Part shown: piece by piece, positions 30,295-39,212 of the stretch
Layout of the letters: each line of letters starts with the position of its first letter
Numbering within the stretch: the first letter of the stretch is position 1
Source of the DNA: Mycobacterium sp. 1164966.3
GTDB lineage: Bacteria > Actinomycetota > Actinomycetes > Mycobacteriales > Mycobacteriaceae
DNA length: 64,000 bases
Assembly: GCF_001665395.1 (NCBI RefSeq)
Contig: NZ_LZSG01000041.1
Location: 1 to 64,000, forward strand
Direction of reading: 5' to 3'
Position numbers and translations under genes: made by a program
The notes under the pieces: model-generated
Seen by the model: the letters and a program-made list of their open reading frames with translations, nothing else
The model's database searches: none
What the model was told of the DNA's origin: nothing

Positions 30295-31362
30295 TTACCC
30301 GGTGGCCTCGCGGATGTACTCGCCGATCTGGCGCAGCGAACGGAGCGCCTCGGGCACCAGTGGAGCAGCCAGTTGGAAGTCGTGAACCTGGCCAGGCCAG
30401 ACACGTACCTCGGCGGGCACCCCCACTGCCGCCAGCCGACTGGCAGCCAACTGCGCGTCGTGCAACAACACCTCCGACCCGGAAACGTGGATCAGCGTCC
30501 GCGGCAGGCCGGGTTTGATGTGCTCCAAAGGCTCGTAAATCTCTTCGGGCTTGCCGTCGACAATGTGCTTGGCGGCCGCGCTAGCAACCAATTGGATAAG
30601 CGCGTCGAACGCCTTCGCCGGGAACATCGCATCGCACTTGATGTTGGGATGCGCCTGCTTGCATTCCTTTGCTAGCTGAAGCAGTGGCGAGATTGCCACC
30701 AGTCCGGCGGGCTCCTCGCCTTCCTCCTGCAGACGCTGCGCGAGGGCCAGCGCGAGGTAGCCGCCGGCGGAATCTCCGGCCAGCACGATCTGGTCCGGCT
30801 CGTAACCGCGCGACCGCAGCCAGCGGTAGCCGTCGTAGCAGTCGTCGAGGGCCATTCCGATCGAGTGCTTGGGCAGCAGCCGGTAGTTGACGATAAGCAC
30901 CGGCGCGTCAGCAAACTTTGACAGCGATTCGACGAGGCGCCCATGGGAGTTTGCTCCGCACGTCAGGAACGCGCCGCCGTGCAGATAGACAACTACCCGT
31001 CGAGTGCCATCCGCGGGCAACACGCCAGGGGCCCGCACCAGTTGAGCGGATGCATTGGGCAAGGTCACCTCGGCCCGGACGGTCGCGGACGCGGGAAGCA
31101 GCATCTTGGCCGTCAGATCGACGAGACTCCACGGCCATGGCAGATTGGGAACATAGCTGCCGACGGCAAGAACTGGTCGGATTGTCAGCCATGACGCCAG
31201 CGTGGCTAATCGCGCAAGGATGCTGGGCCCGGACTCGAGTACCTCGACGGGAGCGGCGTCGCTGATGGCGAATATGCGGGTTTCGGCCCTACGTGCCCGC
31301 AGTACGTCGCGCGGCCGGATGGCATGGCGGGGCGAGCCGGATACCTTACTAGGTGCGGTCAT
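30295..31362 (-). CDS. lipU: hormone-sensitive-lipase-family esterase
   Basis: A 355-aa carboxylesterase of the HSL family, homologue of Rv1076. The oxyanion motif is VYLHGGAFLTCG near residue 120, the nucleophile elbow VLAGDSAGGYLALALA near 200, and the catalytic His in PGQVHDFQL near 330. The ATG at 31360-31362 was chosen over the GTG at 31371, because AGGAAG lies 8 nt before it. Substrates are probably short- to medium-chain acyl esters. It is divergent from the GDSL esterase gene across 233 bp containing two direct repeats. Confidence 0.92.
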   Translation of the reverse strand: MTAPSKVSGSPRHAIRPRDVLRARRAETRIFAISDAAPVEVLESGPSILARLATLASWLTIRPVLAVGSYVPNLPWPWSLVDLTAKMLLPASATVRAEVTLPNASAQLVRAPGVLPADGTRRVVVYLHGGAFLTCGANSHGRLVESLSKFADAPVLIVNYRLLPKHSIGMALDDCYDGYRWLRSRGYEPDQIVLAGDSAGGYLALALAQRLQEEGEEPAGLVAISPLLQLAKECKQAHPNIKCDAMFPAKAFDALIQLVASAAAKHIVDGKPEEIYEPLEHIKPGLPRTLIHVSGSEVLLHDAQLAASRLAAVGVPAEVRVWPGQVHDFQLAAPLVPEALRSLRQIGEYIREATG

Positions 31363-31393
31363 GCTCAACACTTCCTACGCCGTTGTAGTCCGA

Positions 31394-31507
31394 TACAGCA
31401 TGTGACGAAGCGGCTTGGGCTTCGGTTCAACTGCTTATCCCCAGGCTTTGGGCCTACCCCGCAAACTTAGCTTGACAGCGCTTTCTGGGTACAACATGTG
31501 AAGAAGC
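31394..31507 (+). repeat. 18-bp direct repeat pair in the lipU/GDSL divergent region
   Basis: TACAGCATGTGACGAAGC (31394-31411) and TACAACATGTGAAGAAGC (31490-31507) match at 16 of 18 positions, 96 bp apart, on the same strand. Both lie between the divergent lipU and GDSL genes, a region otherwise without coding potential. They may be binding sites for one regulator controlling both esterases; no regulator gene is adjacent. Confidence 0.5.
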
Positions 31508-31595
31508 TAATTCGATACCACATTTCTTCCACAACGTGATGGCGCAGTTTGTCGGCGGCACACGCAAACTCTGCAGACGACCTAAACTTGATGCC

Positions 31596-32594
31596 GTGAC
31601 CATACGGGTGCCGCGTCGCTCGACGATCGCTCTGGCCACAGCGGGTGCGCTTGCCTCGACGGGTACGGCCTACTTGGGGGCGCGCAATCTACTGGTCGGC
31701 CAGGCGACGCAGGCGCGCACCATCATTCCGAAGTCGTGGGACGTCCCGCCGCGCGCCGATGGCGTGTACACCCGGGGTGGCGGGCCGGTGCAGCGCTGGC
31801 AGCGCGGCACGCCCGTCGACCTACACCTGATGATGTTCGGCGACTCGACGGCCGCCGGCTACGGCTGCACCAGCGCCGACCAGGTGCCCGGCGTGTTGAT
31901 CGCCCGCGCGCTGGCCGAACGCACCGGCAAGCGGGTCCGGTTGAGCACCAAAGCCATCGTCGGCGCCACCTCGAAAGGCGTTGGCGGTCAGATAGATGCG
32001 ATGTTCGTGGCCGGGCCACCGCCGGACGCGGCAGTCCTGATGGTCGGCGCGAACGACATCACCGCGCTCAACGGCATCAGCCAATCTGCGGCACGGCTGG
32101 GCATGGCGGTACACAAGCTGCGCGCCCGTGGTGCGGTGGTGATCGTGGGCACCTGCCCGGACTTGGGCGTCATCACCGCCATCCCCCAGCCGCTGCGCTC
32201 GATCGCGCACACCCTCGGTCTGCAGTTGGCGCGCGCACAGGCCACCGCCGTCAAGGCGGCCGGCGGCGTGCCGGTTCCACTGGGTCAGATCATGGCGCCC
32301 CACTTCCGGGCCAGGCCGGACGTGATGTTCTCCCCGGACGGTTATCACCCCGCCGCCCCCGCGTATGCGCTGGCGGCCGAACAGTTGCTGCGCGCGCTGT
32401 GCGATGCGCTGGGCTTCGCGATGGATGAAAAGGGCGCCGGCCCAACGCTTCAACTGCCGTCGCGGCCCAGCGCGCCGGTGCTGGGCCAGGCGCACACGCG
32501 TCTCAGTGTCATGTCGCGCCTCTGGCCACGTCCTTCGTCGGCTTCGTCGGCCGGGGCTGCCCCGTCCTCGTGTCAACCGGTGAGCAGCGACTAG
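31596..32594 (+). CDS. exported SGNH/GDSL esterase (Rv1075c-like)
   Basis: A 332-aa exported serine esterase. The basic N-terminus and hydrophobic stretch (about 8-30, RSTIALATAGALASTGTAYLG in part) act as signal or anchor. The SGNH blocks follow: LMMFGDSTAAGYG with the nucleophile Ser, GVGGQID, VGANDITAL with the Asn, and SPDGYHPAAPAYALAA with the Asp/His pair. The GTG at 31596 lies exactly 7 nt after a TAAACT -10 box (31583-31588), consistent with a leaderless mRNA. The Ser/Ala/Pro-rich tail is typical of mycobacterial exported proteins. Substrate unknown. Confidence 0.88.
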   Translation: MTIRVPRRSTIALATAGALASTGTAYLGARNLLVGQATQARTIIPKSWDVPPRADGVYTRGGGPVQRWQRGTPVDLHLMMFGDSTAAGYGCTSADQVPGVLIARALAERTGKRVRLSTKAIVGATSKGVGGQIDAMFVAGPPPDAAVLMVGANDITALNGISQSAARLGMAVHKLRARGAVVIVGTCPDLGVITAIPQPLRSIAHTLGLQLARAQATAVKAAGGVPVPLGQIMAPHFRARPDVMFSPDGYHPAAPAYALAAEQLLRALCDALGFAMDEKGAGPTLQLPSRPSAPVLGQAHTRLSVMSRLWPRPSSASSAGAAPSSCQPVSSD

Positions 32595-32680
32595 ATTTGT
32601 CTGCGTCTTACTGAAGCCGGGCCGGGGTGGTTCTACCACTCGATCCGAGGTGAGCCCGCAGCCCGAATTAAGGAGTCGTC

Positions 32681-33898
32681 ATGCCGGAAGCCGTCATCGT
32701 CTCAACTGCCCGCTCACCAATCGGCCGCGCCATGAAGGGGTCGCTGATCAACATGCGGCCCGACGACCTGGCCGTACAGATGGTTCGCGCCGCGCTCGAC
32801 AAAGTCCCGGCGCTGAACCCGCATCAGATCGATGACCTCATCCTGGGCTGCGGGCTGCCCGGCGGCGAGCAGGGCTTCAATATGGCGCGGGTCGTCGCGG
32901 TGGCGCTCGGCTACGACTTCTTGCCGGGTACCACCGTCAACCGGTACTGCTCGTCGTCGCTGCAGACCACCCGGATGGCGTTCCACGCGATCAAGGCGGG
33001 CGAGGGCGACGCGTTCATCTCCGCGGGCGTCGAGACCGTGTCCCGGTTCGGTAAGGGCAACTCCGACTCCTGGCCGGACACCAAGAATCCGCTGTTCGAT
33101 TCGGCTCAGGAACGCACGAGCGCCGCGGCTGCGGGCGCCGACGAATGGCACGACCCCCGCGCGGACGGCAATGTGCCCGACGTCTACATCGCGATGGGGC
33201 AGACTGCCGAGAACGTGGCGATCATGACCGGTATCAGCCGCGAGGACCAGGACCATTGGGGGGTACGCAGCCAGAACCGGGCCGAAGAGGCGATCAAGAG
33301 CGGGTTCTTCGAGCGCGAGATCAGCCCGGTCACCCTGCCCGACGGCAGCTCCGTCAGCACCGATGACGGCCCACGGCCTGGAACCACCTACGAGAAGGTC
33401 AGCGAGCTCAAACCGGTGTTTCGGCCTAACGGCACCGTCACCGCCGGCAACGCCTGCCCCCTCAACGATGGCGCCGCCGCGCTGGTGATCACCAGCGACA
33501 CCAAGGCCAAGGAGCTGGGGCTGACGCCGCTGGCCCGCATCGTGTCGACCGGGGTCAGCGGGCTCTCGCCGGAAATCATGGGCCTGGGGCCGATCGAGGC
33601 GTCCAAGCAGGCGCTGCAACGGGCCGGCATGTCGATCACCGACATCGACTTGTTCGAGATCAACGAGGCCTTCGCCGTGCAGGTGCTGGGCTCGGCCCGC
33701 GAGCTGGGTATCGACGAGGACAAGCTCAATGTCTCGGGCGGGGCGATAGCCCTTGGCCATCCGTTCGGCATGACCGGCGCGCGCATTGCCACCACCCTGC
33801 TGAACAACCTGCAGACCCACGACAAGACGGTTGGCCTGGAGACGATGTGTGTGGGTGGCGGCCAGGGCATGGCGATGGTGCTCGAACGGCTTTCGTGA
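32681..33898 (+). CDS. fadA3: acetyl-CoA acyltransferase (thiolase)
   Basis: A 405-aa thiolase for the last step of fatty-acid beta-oxidation, homologue of FadA3 (Rv1074c). The acyl-enzyme Cys is in VNRYCSSSLQTTRMA near residue 92, the His in GGAIALGHPFGMTGAR and the second catalytic Cys in ETMCVGGGQGMAM near the C-terminus. The ATG at 32681 has a strong AAGGAG Shine-Dalgarno about 6 nt upstream. It is the only gene between the GDSL esterase and the palindromic element at 33.9 kb. Confidence 0.95.
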   Translation: MPEAVIVSTARSPIGRAMKGSLINMRPDDLAVQMVRAALDKVPALNPHQIDDLILGCGLPGGEQGFNMARVVAVALGYDFLPGTTVNRYCSSSLQTTRMAFHAIKAGEGDAFISAGVETVSRFGKGNSDSWPDTKNPLFDSAQERTSAAAAGADEWHDPRADGNVPDVYIAMGQTAENVAIMTGISREDQDHWGVRSQNRAEEAIKSGFFEREISPVTLPDGSSVSTDDGPRPGTTYEKVSELKPVFRPNGTVTAGNACPLNDGAAALVITSDTKAKELGLTPLARIVSTGVSGLSPEIMGLGPIEASKQALQRAGMSITDIDLFEINEAFAVQVLGSARELGIDEDKLNVSGGAIALGHPFGMTGARIATTLLNNLQTHDKTVGLETMCVGGGQGMAMVLERLS

Positions 33899-33907
33899 TT
33901 TGTGGCG

Positions 33908-34059
33908 TTGACTTTGCGTCTACGGCGTTCGACAAGCTCAGCGAGACTGCAGTGAGGGCGTAGATTTCGGCGAATCGGCGACCTGTATACAGTCTCGACG
34001 CCACCAGCGCAGCCTCGGCGCAGAAGTGCGAGTAGTTCACGCCGTCAGCGCAAAGTCAA
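33908..34059. repeat. large palindromic intergenic element (element C)
   Basis: Arms TTGACTTTGCGTCTACGGCGT (shown only in part here; 33908-33928) and the reverse complement at 34039-34059 match at 18 of 21 positions. The perfect palindrome CTGTATACAG (33983-33992) lies almost at the centre of symmetry. Between them is GTTCGACAAGCTCAGCGA (33927-33944), which resembles a phrase that recurs in intergenic DNA of many bacteria. It lies between convergent fadA3 and the Bax-inhibitor-like gene, next to a terminator. Unit sequences differ from elements A and B. Confidence 0.6.
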
Positions 34060-34077
34060 GGCGACAAGAGCCTCAAC

Positions 34078-34114
34078 GCAGAAAAGCCCCCGCGCGTCGC
34101 GGGGGCTTTTCTGC
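34078..34114. terminator. bidirectional intrinsic terminator
   Basis: A perfect 17-bp stem (34078-34094 with 34098-34114) and a 3-nt CGT loop, with the core AAAAGCCCCCGCG on one side and CGCGGGGGCTTTT on the other. Each strand reads a GC-rich hairpin ending in a T run. It lies 5 bp beyond the stop of the Bax-inhibitor-like gene and also serves fadA3 from the other direction. Confidence 0.85.
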
Positions 34115-34119
34115 CAGAG

Positions 34120-34962
34120 CTAGTCGCTCTGAAGCAAGCTGAGCAGGTTCAGGATCTCGACATACAGCCAGACCAGCGTCACGGTCAGGCCCAGCGCGGT
34201 AACCCACGCGGCCTTCGCCGGCGCTCCCGCACGGATCATCTGATCGGCGGCGTCGAAGTCGATCAAGAAGCTGAAGGCCGCAATCCCGATGCACAGCAGT
34301 GAGAAGCCGATTCCAATGGGCCCGGCACTGCGCAAGCCCAAGCCTTCACCGCCCCCAACGTGGAACATGGCCAGCACGATGTTGGCAATCATCAGAATCA
34401 GCACACCGATAAGCGCGGCGGACAACATGCGGGTGAACTTCGGCGTGACGCGGATGGCCCCCGTCTTGTAGACGACGAGCATGCCGATGAACACGCCGAT
34501 GGTGCCGACAATGGCCTGGAAGATCAGCGCCCCGGCACTGACATGCTTGGAGCCGATCGTCAACGGAAATGTGATCAGGAACGAAAGGGCGCCCAGGAAC
34601 AGGCCCTCAAGCGCGGCGTAGGTCAGCACAATCCCCGGGTTGTACTTGCGCCCGAACGTGGCCACCAGCACCATCGCCAGCCCGCCGAACGCGCCGACGA
34701 GCACGAACGGGGCAGCCAGTGCGTGATTCGAGGCCACCATGAAGAACGACACGACGGCGACGGACGACAACACGGCCAGCGTGATGCCGGTCTTGGTGAC
34801 GACGTCGTCGATCGTCATCGGTCGGGAGGCTTGGGCCTCCTGGTAAGGCGCATAAGGGTTGGCCTGATACGCCTGCATCTGGGCCGGGCCAGTGCCGAAC
34901 TGCGCGTATCCGCCCCGCTGTTTGGGCAGCGAACGAAATACCGGGTTACTTGTCTCCCGCAC
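34120..34962 (-). CDS. Bax inhibitor-1/YccA family membrane protein (Rv1072-like)
   Basis: A 280-aa protein with a Gln/Tyr/Pro-rich cytoplasmic N-terminus (about 1-50, GTGPAQMQAYQANPYAPYQ) and seven transmembrane helices of the Bax inhibitor-1 family, ending in the charged residues FDAADQMIRAGAPAKAAW. Bacterial relatives are calcium-leak channels or FtsH-interacting proteins; function in mycobacteria is not established. It is divergent from echA9 across 238 bp containing a nested hairpin (35015-35077). Confidence 0.88.
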   Translation of the reverse strand: MRETSNPVFRSLPKQRGGYAQFGTGPAQMQAYQANPYAPYQEAQASRPMTIDDVVTKTGITLAVLSSVAVVSFFMVASNHALAAPFVLVGAFGGLAMVLVATFGRKYNPGIVLTYAALEGLFLGALSFLITFPLTIGSKHVSAGALIFQAIVGTIGVFIGMLVVYKTGAIRVTPKFTRMLSAALIGVLILMIANIVLAMFHVGGGEGLGLRSAGPIGIGFSLLCIGIAAFSFLIDFDAADQMIRAGAPAKAAWVTALGLTVTLVWLYVEILNLLSLLQSD

Positions 34963-35014
34963 CGTCGGATCCTCTCTTAGGGCTGTGGCTCGAGCCGTGC
35001 GAACAACTACTCAA

Positions 35015-35077
35015 CGATCAGATATCCGCCCGGGTTCCGGGCGGAGCCGCCGATATTTCCGGCTTCGAATCTGATCG
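35015..35077. promoter_or_regulatory. nested hairpin element upstream of echA9
   Basis: CGATCAGAT (35015-35023) pairs perfectly with ATCTGATCG (35069-35077). Inside, TCCGCCCGG (35025-35033) pairs with CCGGGCGGA (35037-35045) around a GTT loop. The two-level fold lies between the divergent Bax-inhibitor-like gene and echA9, where promoters are expected. It could be a leader structure or an operator. No matching riboswitch class was recognised. Confidence 0.45.
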
Positions 35078-35200
35078 TCCATGGCAACAGGAAAACCTTA
35101 CCCCCGGGCACTGCCGAGTCGCTGACGATCTAGATTGCTGGTCAAGTCTTGATCAGCATTTCCGGACAGCTTGGCAACCCGCTTGAGGGGAGACTAGAGC

Positions 35201-36262
35201 GTGACTGAGGCCGTGACCGGCGAATCCGACGAGGTCCTGACCAGGGTCGACAACGGCATCGGCCTGATCACACTCAATCGGCCCAAGGCGATCAACTCGC
35301 TGAACCAGACGATGGTGGAGTTGCTCAGTTCGGTGCTGATCCGTTGGGCGCGCGATGACGAGGTGCGCGCGGTGGTGCTGTCGGGAGCCGGCGAACGCGG
35401 ACTGTGCGCCGGCGGGGACGTGGTCGCGATCTATCACAGCGCCCGCAAGGACGGCGTCGACGCCCGACGGTTCTGGCGAGACGAATACTTGCTCAACGCG
35501 CGAGTCGGCGCGTTTCCGAAGCCGTACGTCTCGTTAATGGACGGCATCGTGATGGGCGGCGGGGTCGGTGTCGGCGCACACGCGAACGTCCGCGTGGTGA
35601 CCGACACCTCGAAGATCGCGATGCCCGAAGTCGGTATCGGGTTCATTCCCGACGTGGGCGGGGCGTACCTGCTGTCCCGGGCACCCGGGGCGCTGGGCCT
35701 GTATGCCGCGCTCACCGGGGCACCGTTTTCCGGCGCCGACGCCATAGCACTGGGTTTCGCCGACCACTACGTGCCGCACAGCGAGCTCGAAGCCTTCCGC
35801 GCAGCTATCGTCGCCGACGGCGTCACCAGCGCTGTCGCCCACTATGCGACTGAGCCGCCCAAGAGTGACCTTGCCGCACAACGCGATTGGATCGACGAAT
35901 GTTTTTCCGGTGACACCGTCGCAGACATCATCGCCGCGCTGCGGGGCCACGGCGGGCCGGCCGAGGATGCCTCCAAGCTGATCGGCACCCGCTCACCCAT
36001 CGCGTTGTCGGTCACGCTGGAGGCGGTCCGCCGGGCCGCCAAGCTCGAAACGCTGGAAGACGTTCTGATCCAGGATTACCGGGTGTCCTCGGCGTCGCTG
36101 CGGTCGCACGATCTGGTGGAAGGGATTCGCGCGCAGCTGATCGATAAGGATCGCAAACCGAAATGGTCGCCGGCGACGCTGGCCGAAGTCACCGTGAACG
36201 GAGTCGCAGAGTACTTTGCGCCCGTTGACGACGATTTGACTTTCCCGAAAGGTACCGAATGA
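35201..36262 (+). CDS. echA9: 3-hydroxyisobutyryl-CoA hydrolase / enoyl-CoA hydratase family
   Basis: A 353-aa crotonase-fold protein in the longer HIBYL-CoA hydrolase group, which releases 3-hydroxyisobutyrate in valine catabolism. Oxyanion motifs are [15 protein letters not shown] near 65 and [18 protein letters not shown] near 110. The [19 protein letters not shown] segment and an extended C-terminal ECH_2 region set it apart from short hydratases. The GTG at 35201 is preceded by GAGGGGAG. The stop overlaps the echA8 start by 4 bp (ATGA), so they are coupled. Confidence 0.9.
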   Translation: MTEAVTGESDEVLTRVDNGIGLITLNRPKAINSLNQTMVELLSSVLIRWARDDEVRAVVLSGAGERGLCAGGDVVAIYHSARKDGVDARRFWRDEYLLNARVGAFPKPYVSLMDGIVMGGGVGVGAHANVRVVTDTSKIAMPEVGIGFIPDVGGAYLLSRAPGALGLYAALTGAPFSGADAIALGFADHYVPHSELEAFRAAIVADGVTSAVAHYATEPPKSDLAAQRDWIDECFSGDTVADIIAALRGHGGPAEDASKLIGTRSPIALSVTLEAVRRAAKLETLEDVLIQDYRVSSASLRSHDLVEGIRAQLIDKDRKPKWSPATLAEVTVNGVAEYFAPVDDDLTFPKGTE

Positions 36263-37032
36263 GTTACGAAACCATCCTGGTGGAGCGTGATCAGCGGGTT
36301 GGCATCATCACGCTGAACCGGCCGCAGGCACTGAACGCGCTCAACAGCCAGGTGATGCACGAAGTAACCAGTGCCGCAACGGAACTGGACAACGATTCGG
36401 ATATCGGAGCGATCATCATCACCGGCTCTGCCAAGGCCTTCGCGGCCGGCGCCGACATCAAGGAAATGGCCGCCCTGAGCTTCGCCGACGCGTTCGGCGC
36501 CGACTTCTTCGCCCCGTGGGGCAAGCTGGCCGCCGTCCGCACCCCGACGATCGCCGCGGTGGCCGGACACGCGCTTGGTGGCGGCTGCGAGCTGGCGATG
36601 ATGTGCGACCTGCTGATCGCTGCCGACACAGCGAAATTCGGCCAGCCGGAGATCAAACTCGGCGTGCTGCCCGGCATGGGCGGCTCGCAGCGGCTGACTC
36701 GGGCCATCGGCAAAGCCAAAGCCATGGACCTCATCCTGACCGGGCGCACCATCGACGCCGCCGAAGCCGAACGTAGCGGCCTGGTCTCGCGGGTGGTACC
36801 CGCCGACGACTTGATGGCCGAGGCCAAGGCCGTCGCCACCACCATCTCGCAGATGTCGCGCTCGGCGGCCCGGATGGCCAAAGAAGCCGTCAACCGGTCG
36901 TTCGAATCGACGCTGTCCGAGGGACTTCTCTACGAGCGCAGGCTGTTTCACTCGAGCTTCGCCACCGACGACCAATCCGAAGGAATGGCGGCGTTCATCG
37001 AAAAGCGGCCGCCGCACTTCACCCACCGATGA
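36259..37032 (+). CDS. echA8: enoyl-CoA hydratase
   Basis: A 257-aa short-chain enoyl-CoA hydratase for beta-oxidation, closely similar to H37Rv EchA8 (Rv1070c). The oxyanion loop is [12 protein letters not shown] near residue 65, and [15 protein letters not shown] and [17 protein letters not shown] carry the two catalytic Glu residues. It overlaps echA9 by 4 bp and is followed 12 bp later by the membrane hydrolase, giving a three-gene operon. EchA8 is described as essential and a drug target in M. tuberculosis. Confidence 0.95.
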   Translation: MSYETILVERDQRVGIITLNRPQALNALNSQVMHEVTSAATELDNDSDIGAIIITGSAKAFAAGADIKEMAALSFADAFGADFFAPWGKLAAVRTPTIAAVAGHALGGGCELAMMCDLLIAADTAKFGQPEIKLGVLPGMGGSQRLTRAIGKAKAMDLILTGRTIDAAEAERSGLVSRVVPADDLMAEAKAVATTISQMSRSAARMAKEAVNRSFESTLSEGLLYERRLFHSSFATDDQSEGMAAFIEKRPPHFTHR

Positions 37033-37044
37033 GGTCACCCACCG

Positions 37045-38775
37045 ATGAGCGAAAGTCCTGTCGCGGCAACAGCGGAAGAACCGGTCGAAGCTGAGCCCAG
37101 CCCCAAACCGCCTGAGCCGCAACGGGTCCGCAAGCCATGGTGGGTCCGTCATTACACGTTCACCGGCACCGCGGTTGGGCTGATTTTCATCTGGTTCTCG
37201 CTGACGCCGTCGCTGCTGCCGCGCGGTCCGTTGTTTCAGGGAGTGGTCAGCGGATGTTCCGGTGCCACCGGCTACGGCCTGGGCGTCTTCCTCGTCTGGC
37301 TGGTCCGCTTTATGCGCTCAAAGGGTTCCAGCCCGCCGGCGCCGCGGTGGGCCTGGCTGCCGCTCATTGGTATCGGCGTGATCGGCCAGGTCGCGATGGC
37401 GATCTGGTTCCACGTCTGGCAAGACCGCGTGCGCGACCTGATGGGTGTCCAGCACCTGCACTGGTATGACTATCCGCTGTCCGGAGTCTTGTCGCTGGTC
37501 GTGCTGTTCAGCCTGGTCGAAATCGGCCAGTTCACTCGCTGGCTGGTCAGTTTCTTGGTGGGAAAGGTCGACCGGATCGCGCCGTTCCGCGTTTCGGCGA
37601 CCATCGTGGTGGTCCTGCTTGTGACGCTGACCATCACCGTGCTCAACGGCGTGGTGCTCAAGTACGCAATGCGCAAGATGAACTCGACGTTCGCGCAGGT
37701 CAACGACGAAACGAATCCCGACACCGTGGCGCCCAAAACCCAACTGCGCTCAGGTGGTCCGGGATCGAAAGTGTCGTGGAAGTCGCTGGGGCATCAGGGC
37801 CGGATCTTCGTCGCGTCCGGCCCCAGCGTCGAGCAGCTCACCGCGTTCAACGGAGCCTCCGCCGTCCCGCCGATCAGGGCGTACGCCGGACTCGACTCCG
37901 CGGCCGAGCCGGGCATCACAGCCACCGCAGAGCTGGCCGCGCAGGAGCTGCAGCGCACCGGCGGACTCCAGCGTGCGGTCGTCGCCGTCGCCACTACCAC
38001 CGGCACCGGCTGGATCAACGCTGCGGAAGCCGACGCACTGGAATACATGTACAACGGCAACACCGCGATCGTGAGCATGCAGTACTCCTACCTGCCCAGC
38101 TGGCTGTCCTTCCTGGTCGACAAGGAGAACGCCCGCCACGCCGGCCAGGCACTGTTCGAGGCGGTCGACAAACTGATCCGGCAGATGCCCGAAGGGCAAC
38201 GCCCCAAGTTGGTGGTGTTCGGCGAGAGCCTGGGATCCTTCGGCGGCGAGGCCCCGTTCATGAGCCTCAACAACGTCCTTGCCCGCACCGACGGTGCACT
38301 GTTCAGCGGACCGACGTTCAACAACACCATCTGGAACGACCTGACCAACACCCGCGACGCCGGATCGCCCGAGTGGCTGCCGATCTACCACAACGGCGGC
38401 AATGTCCGATTCGTCGCCCGGCCAAGCGATCTGCAGCGTCCGAATGCCGATTGGGGCACACCCAGGGTGGTCTATTTGCAGCATGCCTCCGACCCCATCG
38501 CCTGGTGGACGCCGGATCTGCTGTTCGCCAAACCGGACTGGCTGCGGGAAAAGCGGGGCTACGACGTGCTGCCCGAGACGCAATGGATCCCGGTGGTGAC
38601 GTTCCTGCAGGTCACGGCCGACATGGCGGTGGCCGTCGATGTGCCGGACGGCCACGGGCACAAGTACGTGGCCGACGTCGCCGATGCGTGGGCGGCGGTC
38701 TTGTCACCACCTGACTGGACGCCGGACAAGACCGAACGGTTGAGGCCGCTGCTGCACCCCAGCGGCGACGGCTAG
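37045..38775 (+). CDS. membrane alpha/beta-hydrolase (Rv1069c-like)
   Basis: A 576-aa protein with an N-terminal membrane domain of about five helices (residues 35-220, VGLIFIWFSLTPSLLPRGP near the start) and a C-terminal alpha/beta-hydrolase domain with the nucleophile elbow LVVFGESLGSFGGEA near residue 395. This two-part architecture is conserved in actinobacteria. The substrate is unknown, though linkage to echA8 suggests acyl esters. The stop overlaps the rhodanese stop by 4 bp (tail to tail). In H37Rv two PE_PGRS genes separate the two. Confidence 0.87.
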   Translation: MSESPVAATAEEPVEAEPSPKPPEPQRVRKPWWVRHYTFTGTAVGLIFIWFSLTPSLLPRGPLFQGVVSGCSGATGYGLGVFLVWLVRFMRSKGSSPPAPRWAWLPLIGIGVIGQVAMAIWFHVWQDRVRDLMGVQHLHWYDYPLSGVLSLVVLFSLVEIGQFTRWLVSFLVGKVDRIAPFRVSATIVVVLLVTLTITVLNGVVLKYAMRKMNSTFAQVNDETNPDTVAPKTQLRSGGPGSKVSWKSLGHQGRIFVASGPSVEQLTAFNGASAVPPIRAYAGLDSAAEPGITATAELAAQELQRTGGLQRAVVAVATTTGTGWINAAEADALEYMYNGNTAIVSMQYSYLPSWLSFLVDKENARHAGQALFEAVDKLIRQMPEGQRPKLVVFGESLGSFGGEAPFMSLNNVLARTDGALFSGPTFNNTIWNDLTNTRDAGSPEWLPIYHNGGNVRFVARPSDLQRPNADWGTPRVVYLQHASDPIAWWTPDLLFAKPDWLREKRGYDVLPETQWIPVVTFLQVTADMAVAVDVPDGHGHKYVADVADAWAAVLSPPDWTPDKTERLRPLLHPSGDG

Positions 38776-39212
38776 ATCCACCGCCGACCAGCGGCGTCGG
38801 CCAATACGCCGTGCCGTGGGTCGCCCAAGCCACCGGCCAGCTGATCCAGCACTCCGGAACCCGCCAGCGCGTGATAGCCGCCGATGACGTCGGTGGCGCG
38901 GTGCAGGCCCAGATCCAGCAGCGCCGCCGCGGCCAGGCTGGACGTGTAGCCCTCCGAGCACACGATCACCCACTCGACGTCGTCGCCGACGGCCTCGGGC
39001 AGGCCGGCGTCGCTGGTCGGGTCACAGCGCCATTCCAGAACGTTGCGTTCGATCACCAGCGCCCCGGGGACCTCGCCCTCGCGGAATCGCTGGGCCTGCG
39101 GCCGGATGTCGACCAGCAGCGCGCCGCGCCGCAGCGCGTCGGGCACCTCGGCGGCGGTGAGACGGCGGTACCGCCGCCGGGCGGCGGTGAGAACGCGGTC
39201 GATCCGACTCAT
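38772..39212 (-). CDS. rhodanese-domain protein (Rv1066-like)
   Basis: A 146-aa single rhodanese domain. The active-site loop is VIVCSEGYTSSLAAAALLDLG with the persulfide Cys near residue 85; DIRPQAQRFREGEVPGAL is the typical first motif. It probably carries sulfane sulfur. The start shares one base with the stop of the cysteine-dioxygenase-like gene (TGATG), so the pair is translationally coupled. A dioxygenase that oxidises cysteine next to a sulfur carrier suggests joint sulfur-amino-acid metabolism (inference). Confidence 0.9.
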   Translation of the reverse strand: MSRIDRVLTAARRRYRRLTAAEVPDALRRGALLVDIRPQAQRFREGEVPGALVIERNVLEWRCDPTSDAGLPEAVGDDVEWVIVCSEGYTSSLAAAALLDLGLHRATDVIGGYHALAGSGVLDQLAGGLGDPRHGVLADAAGRRWI

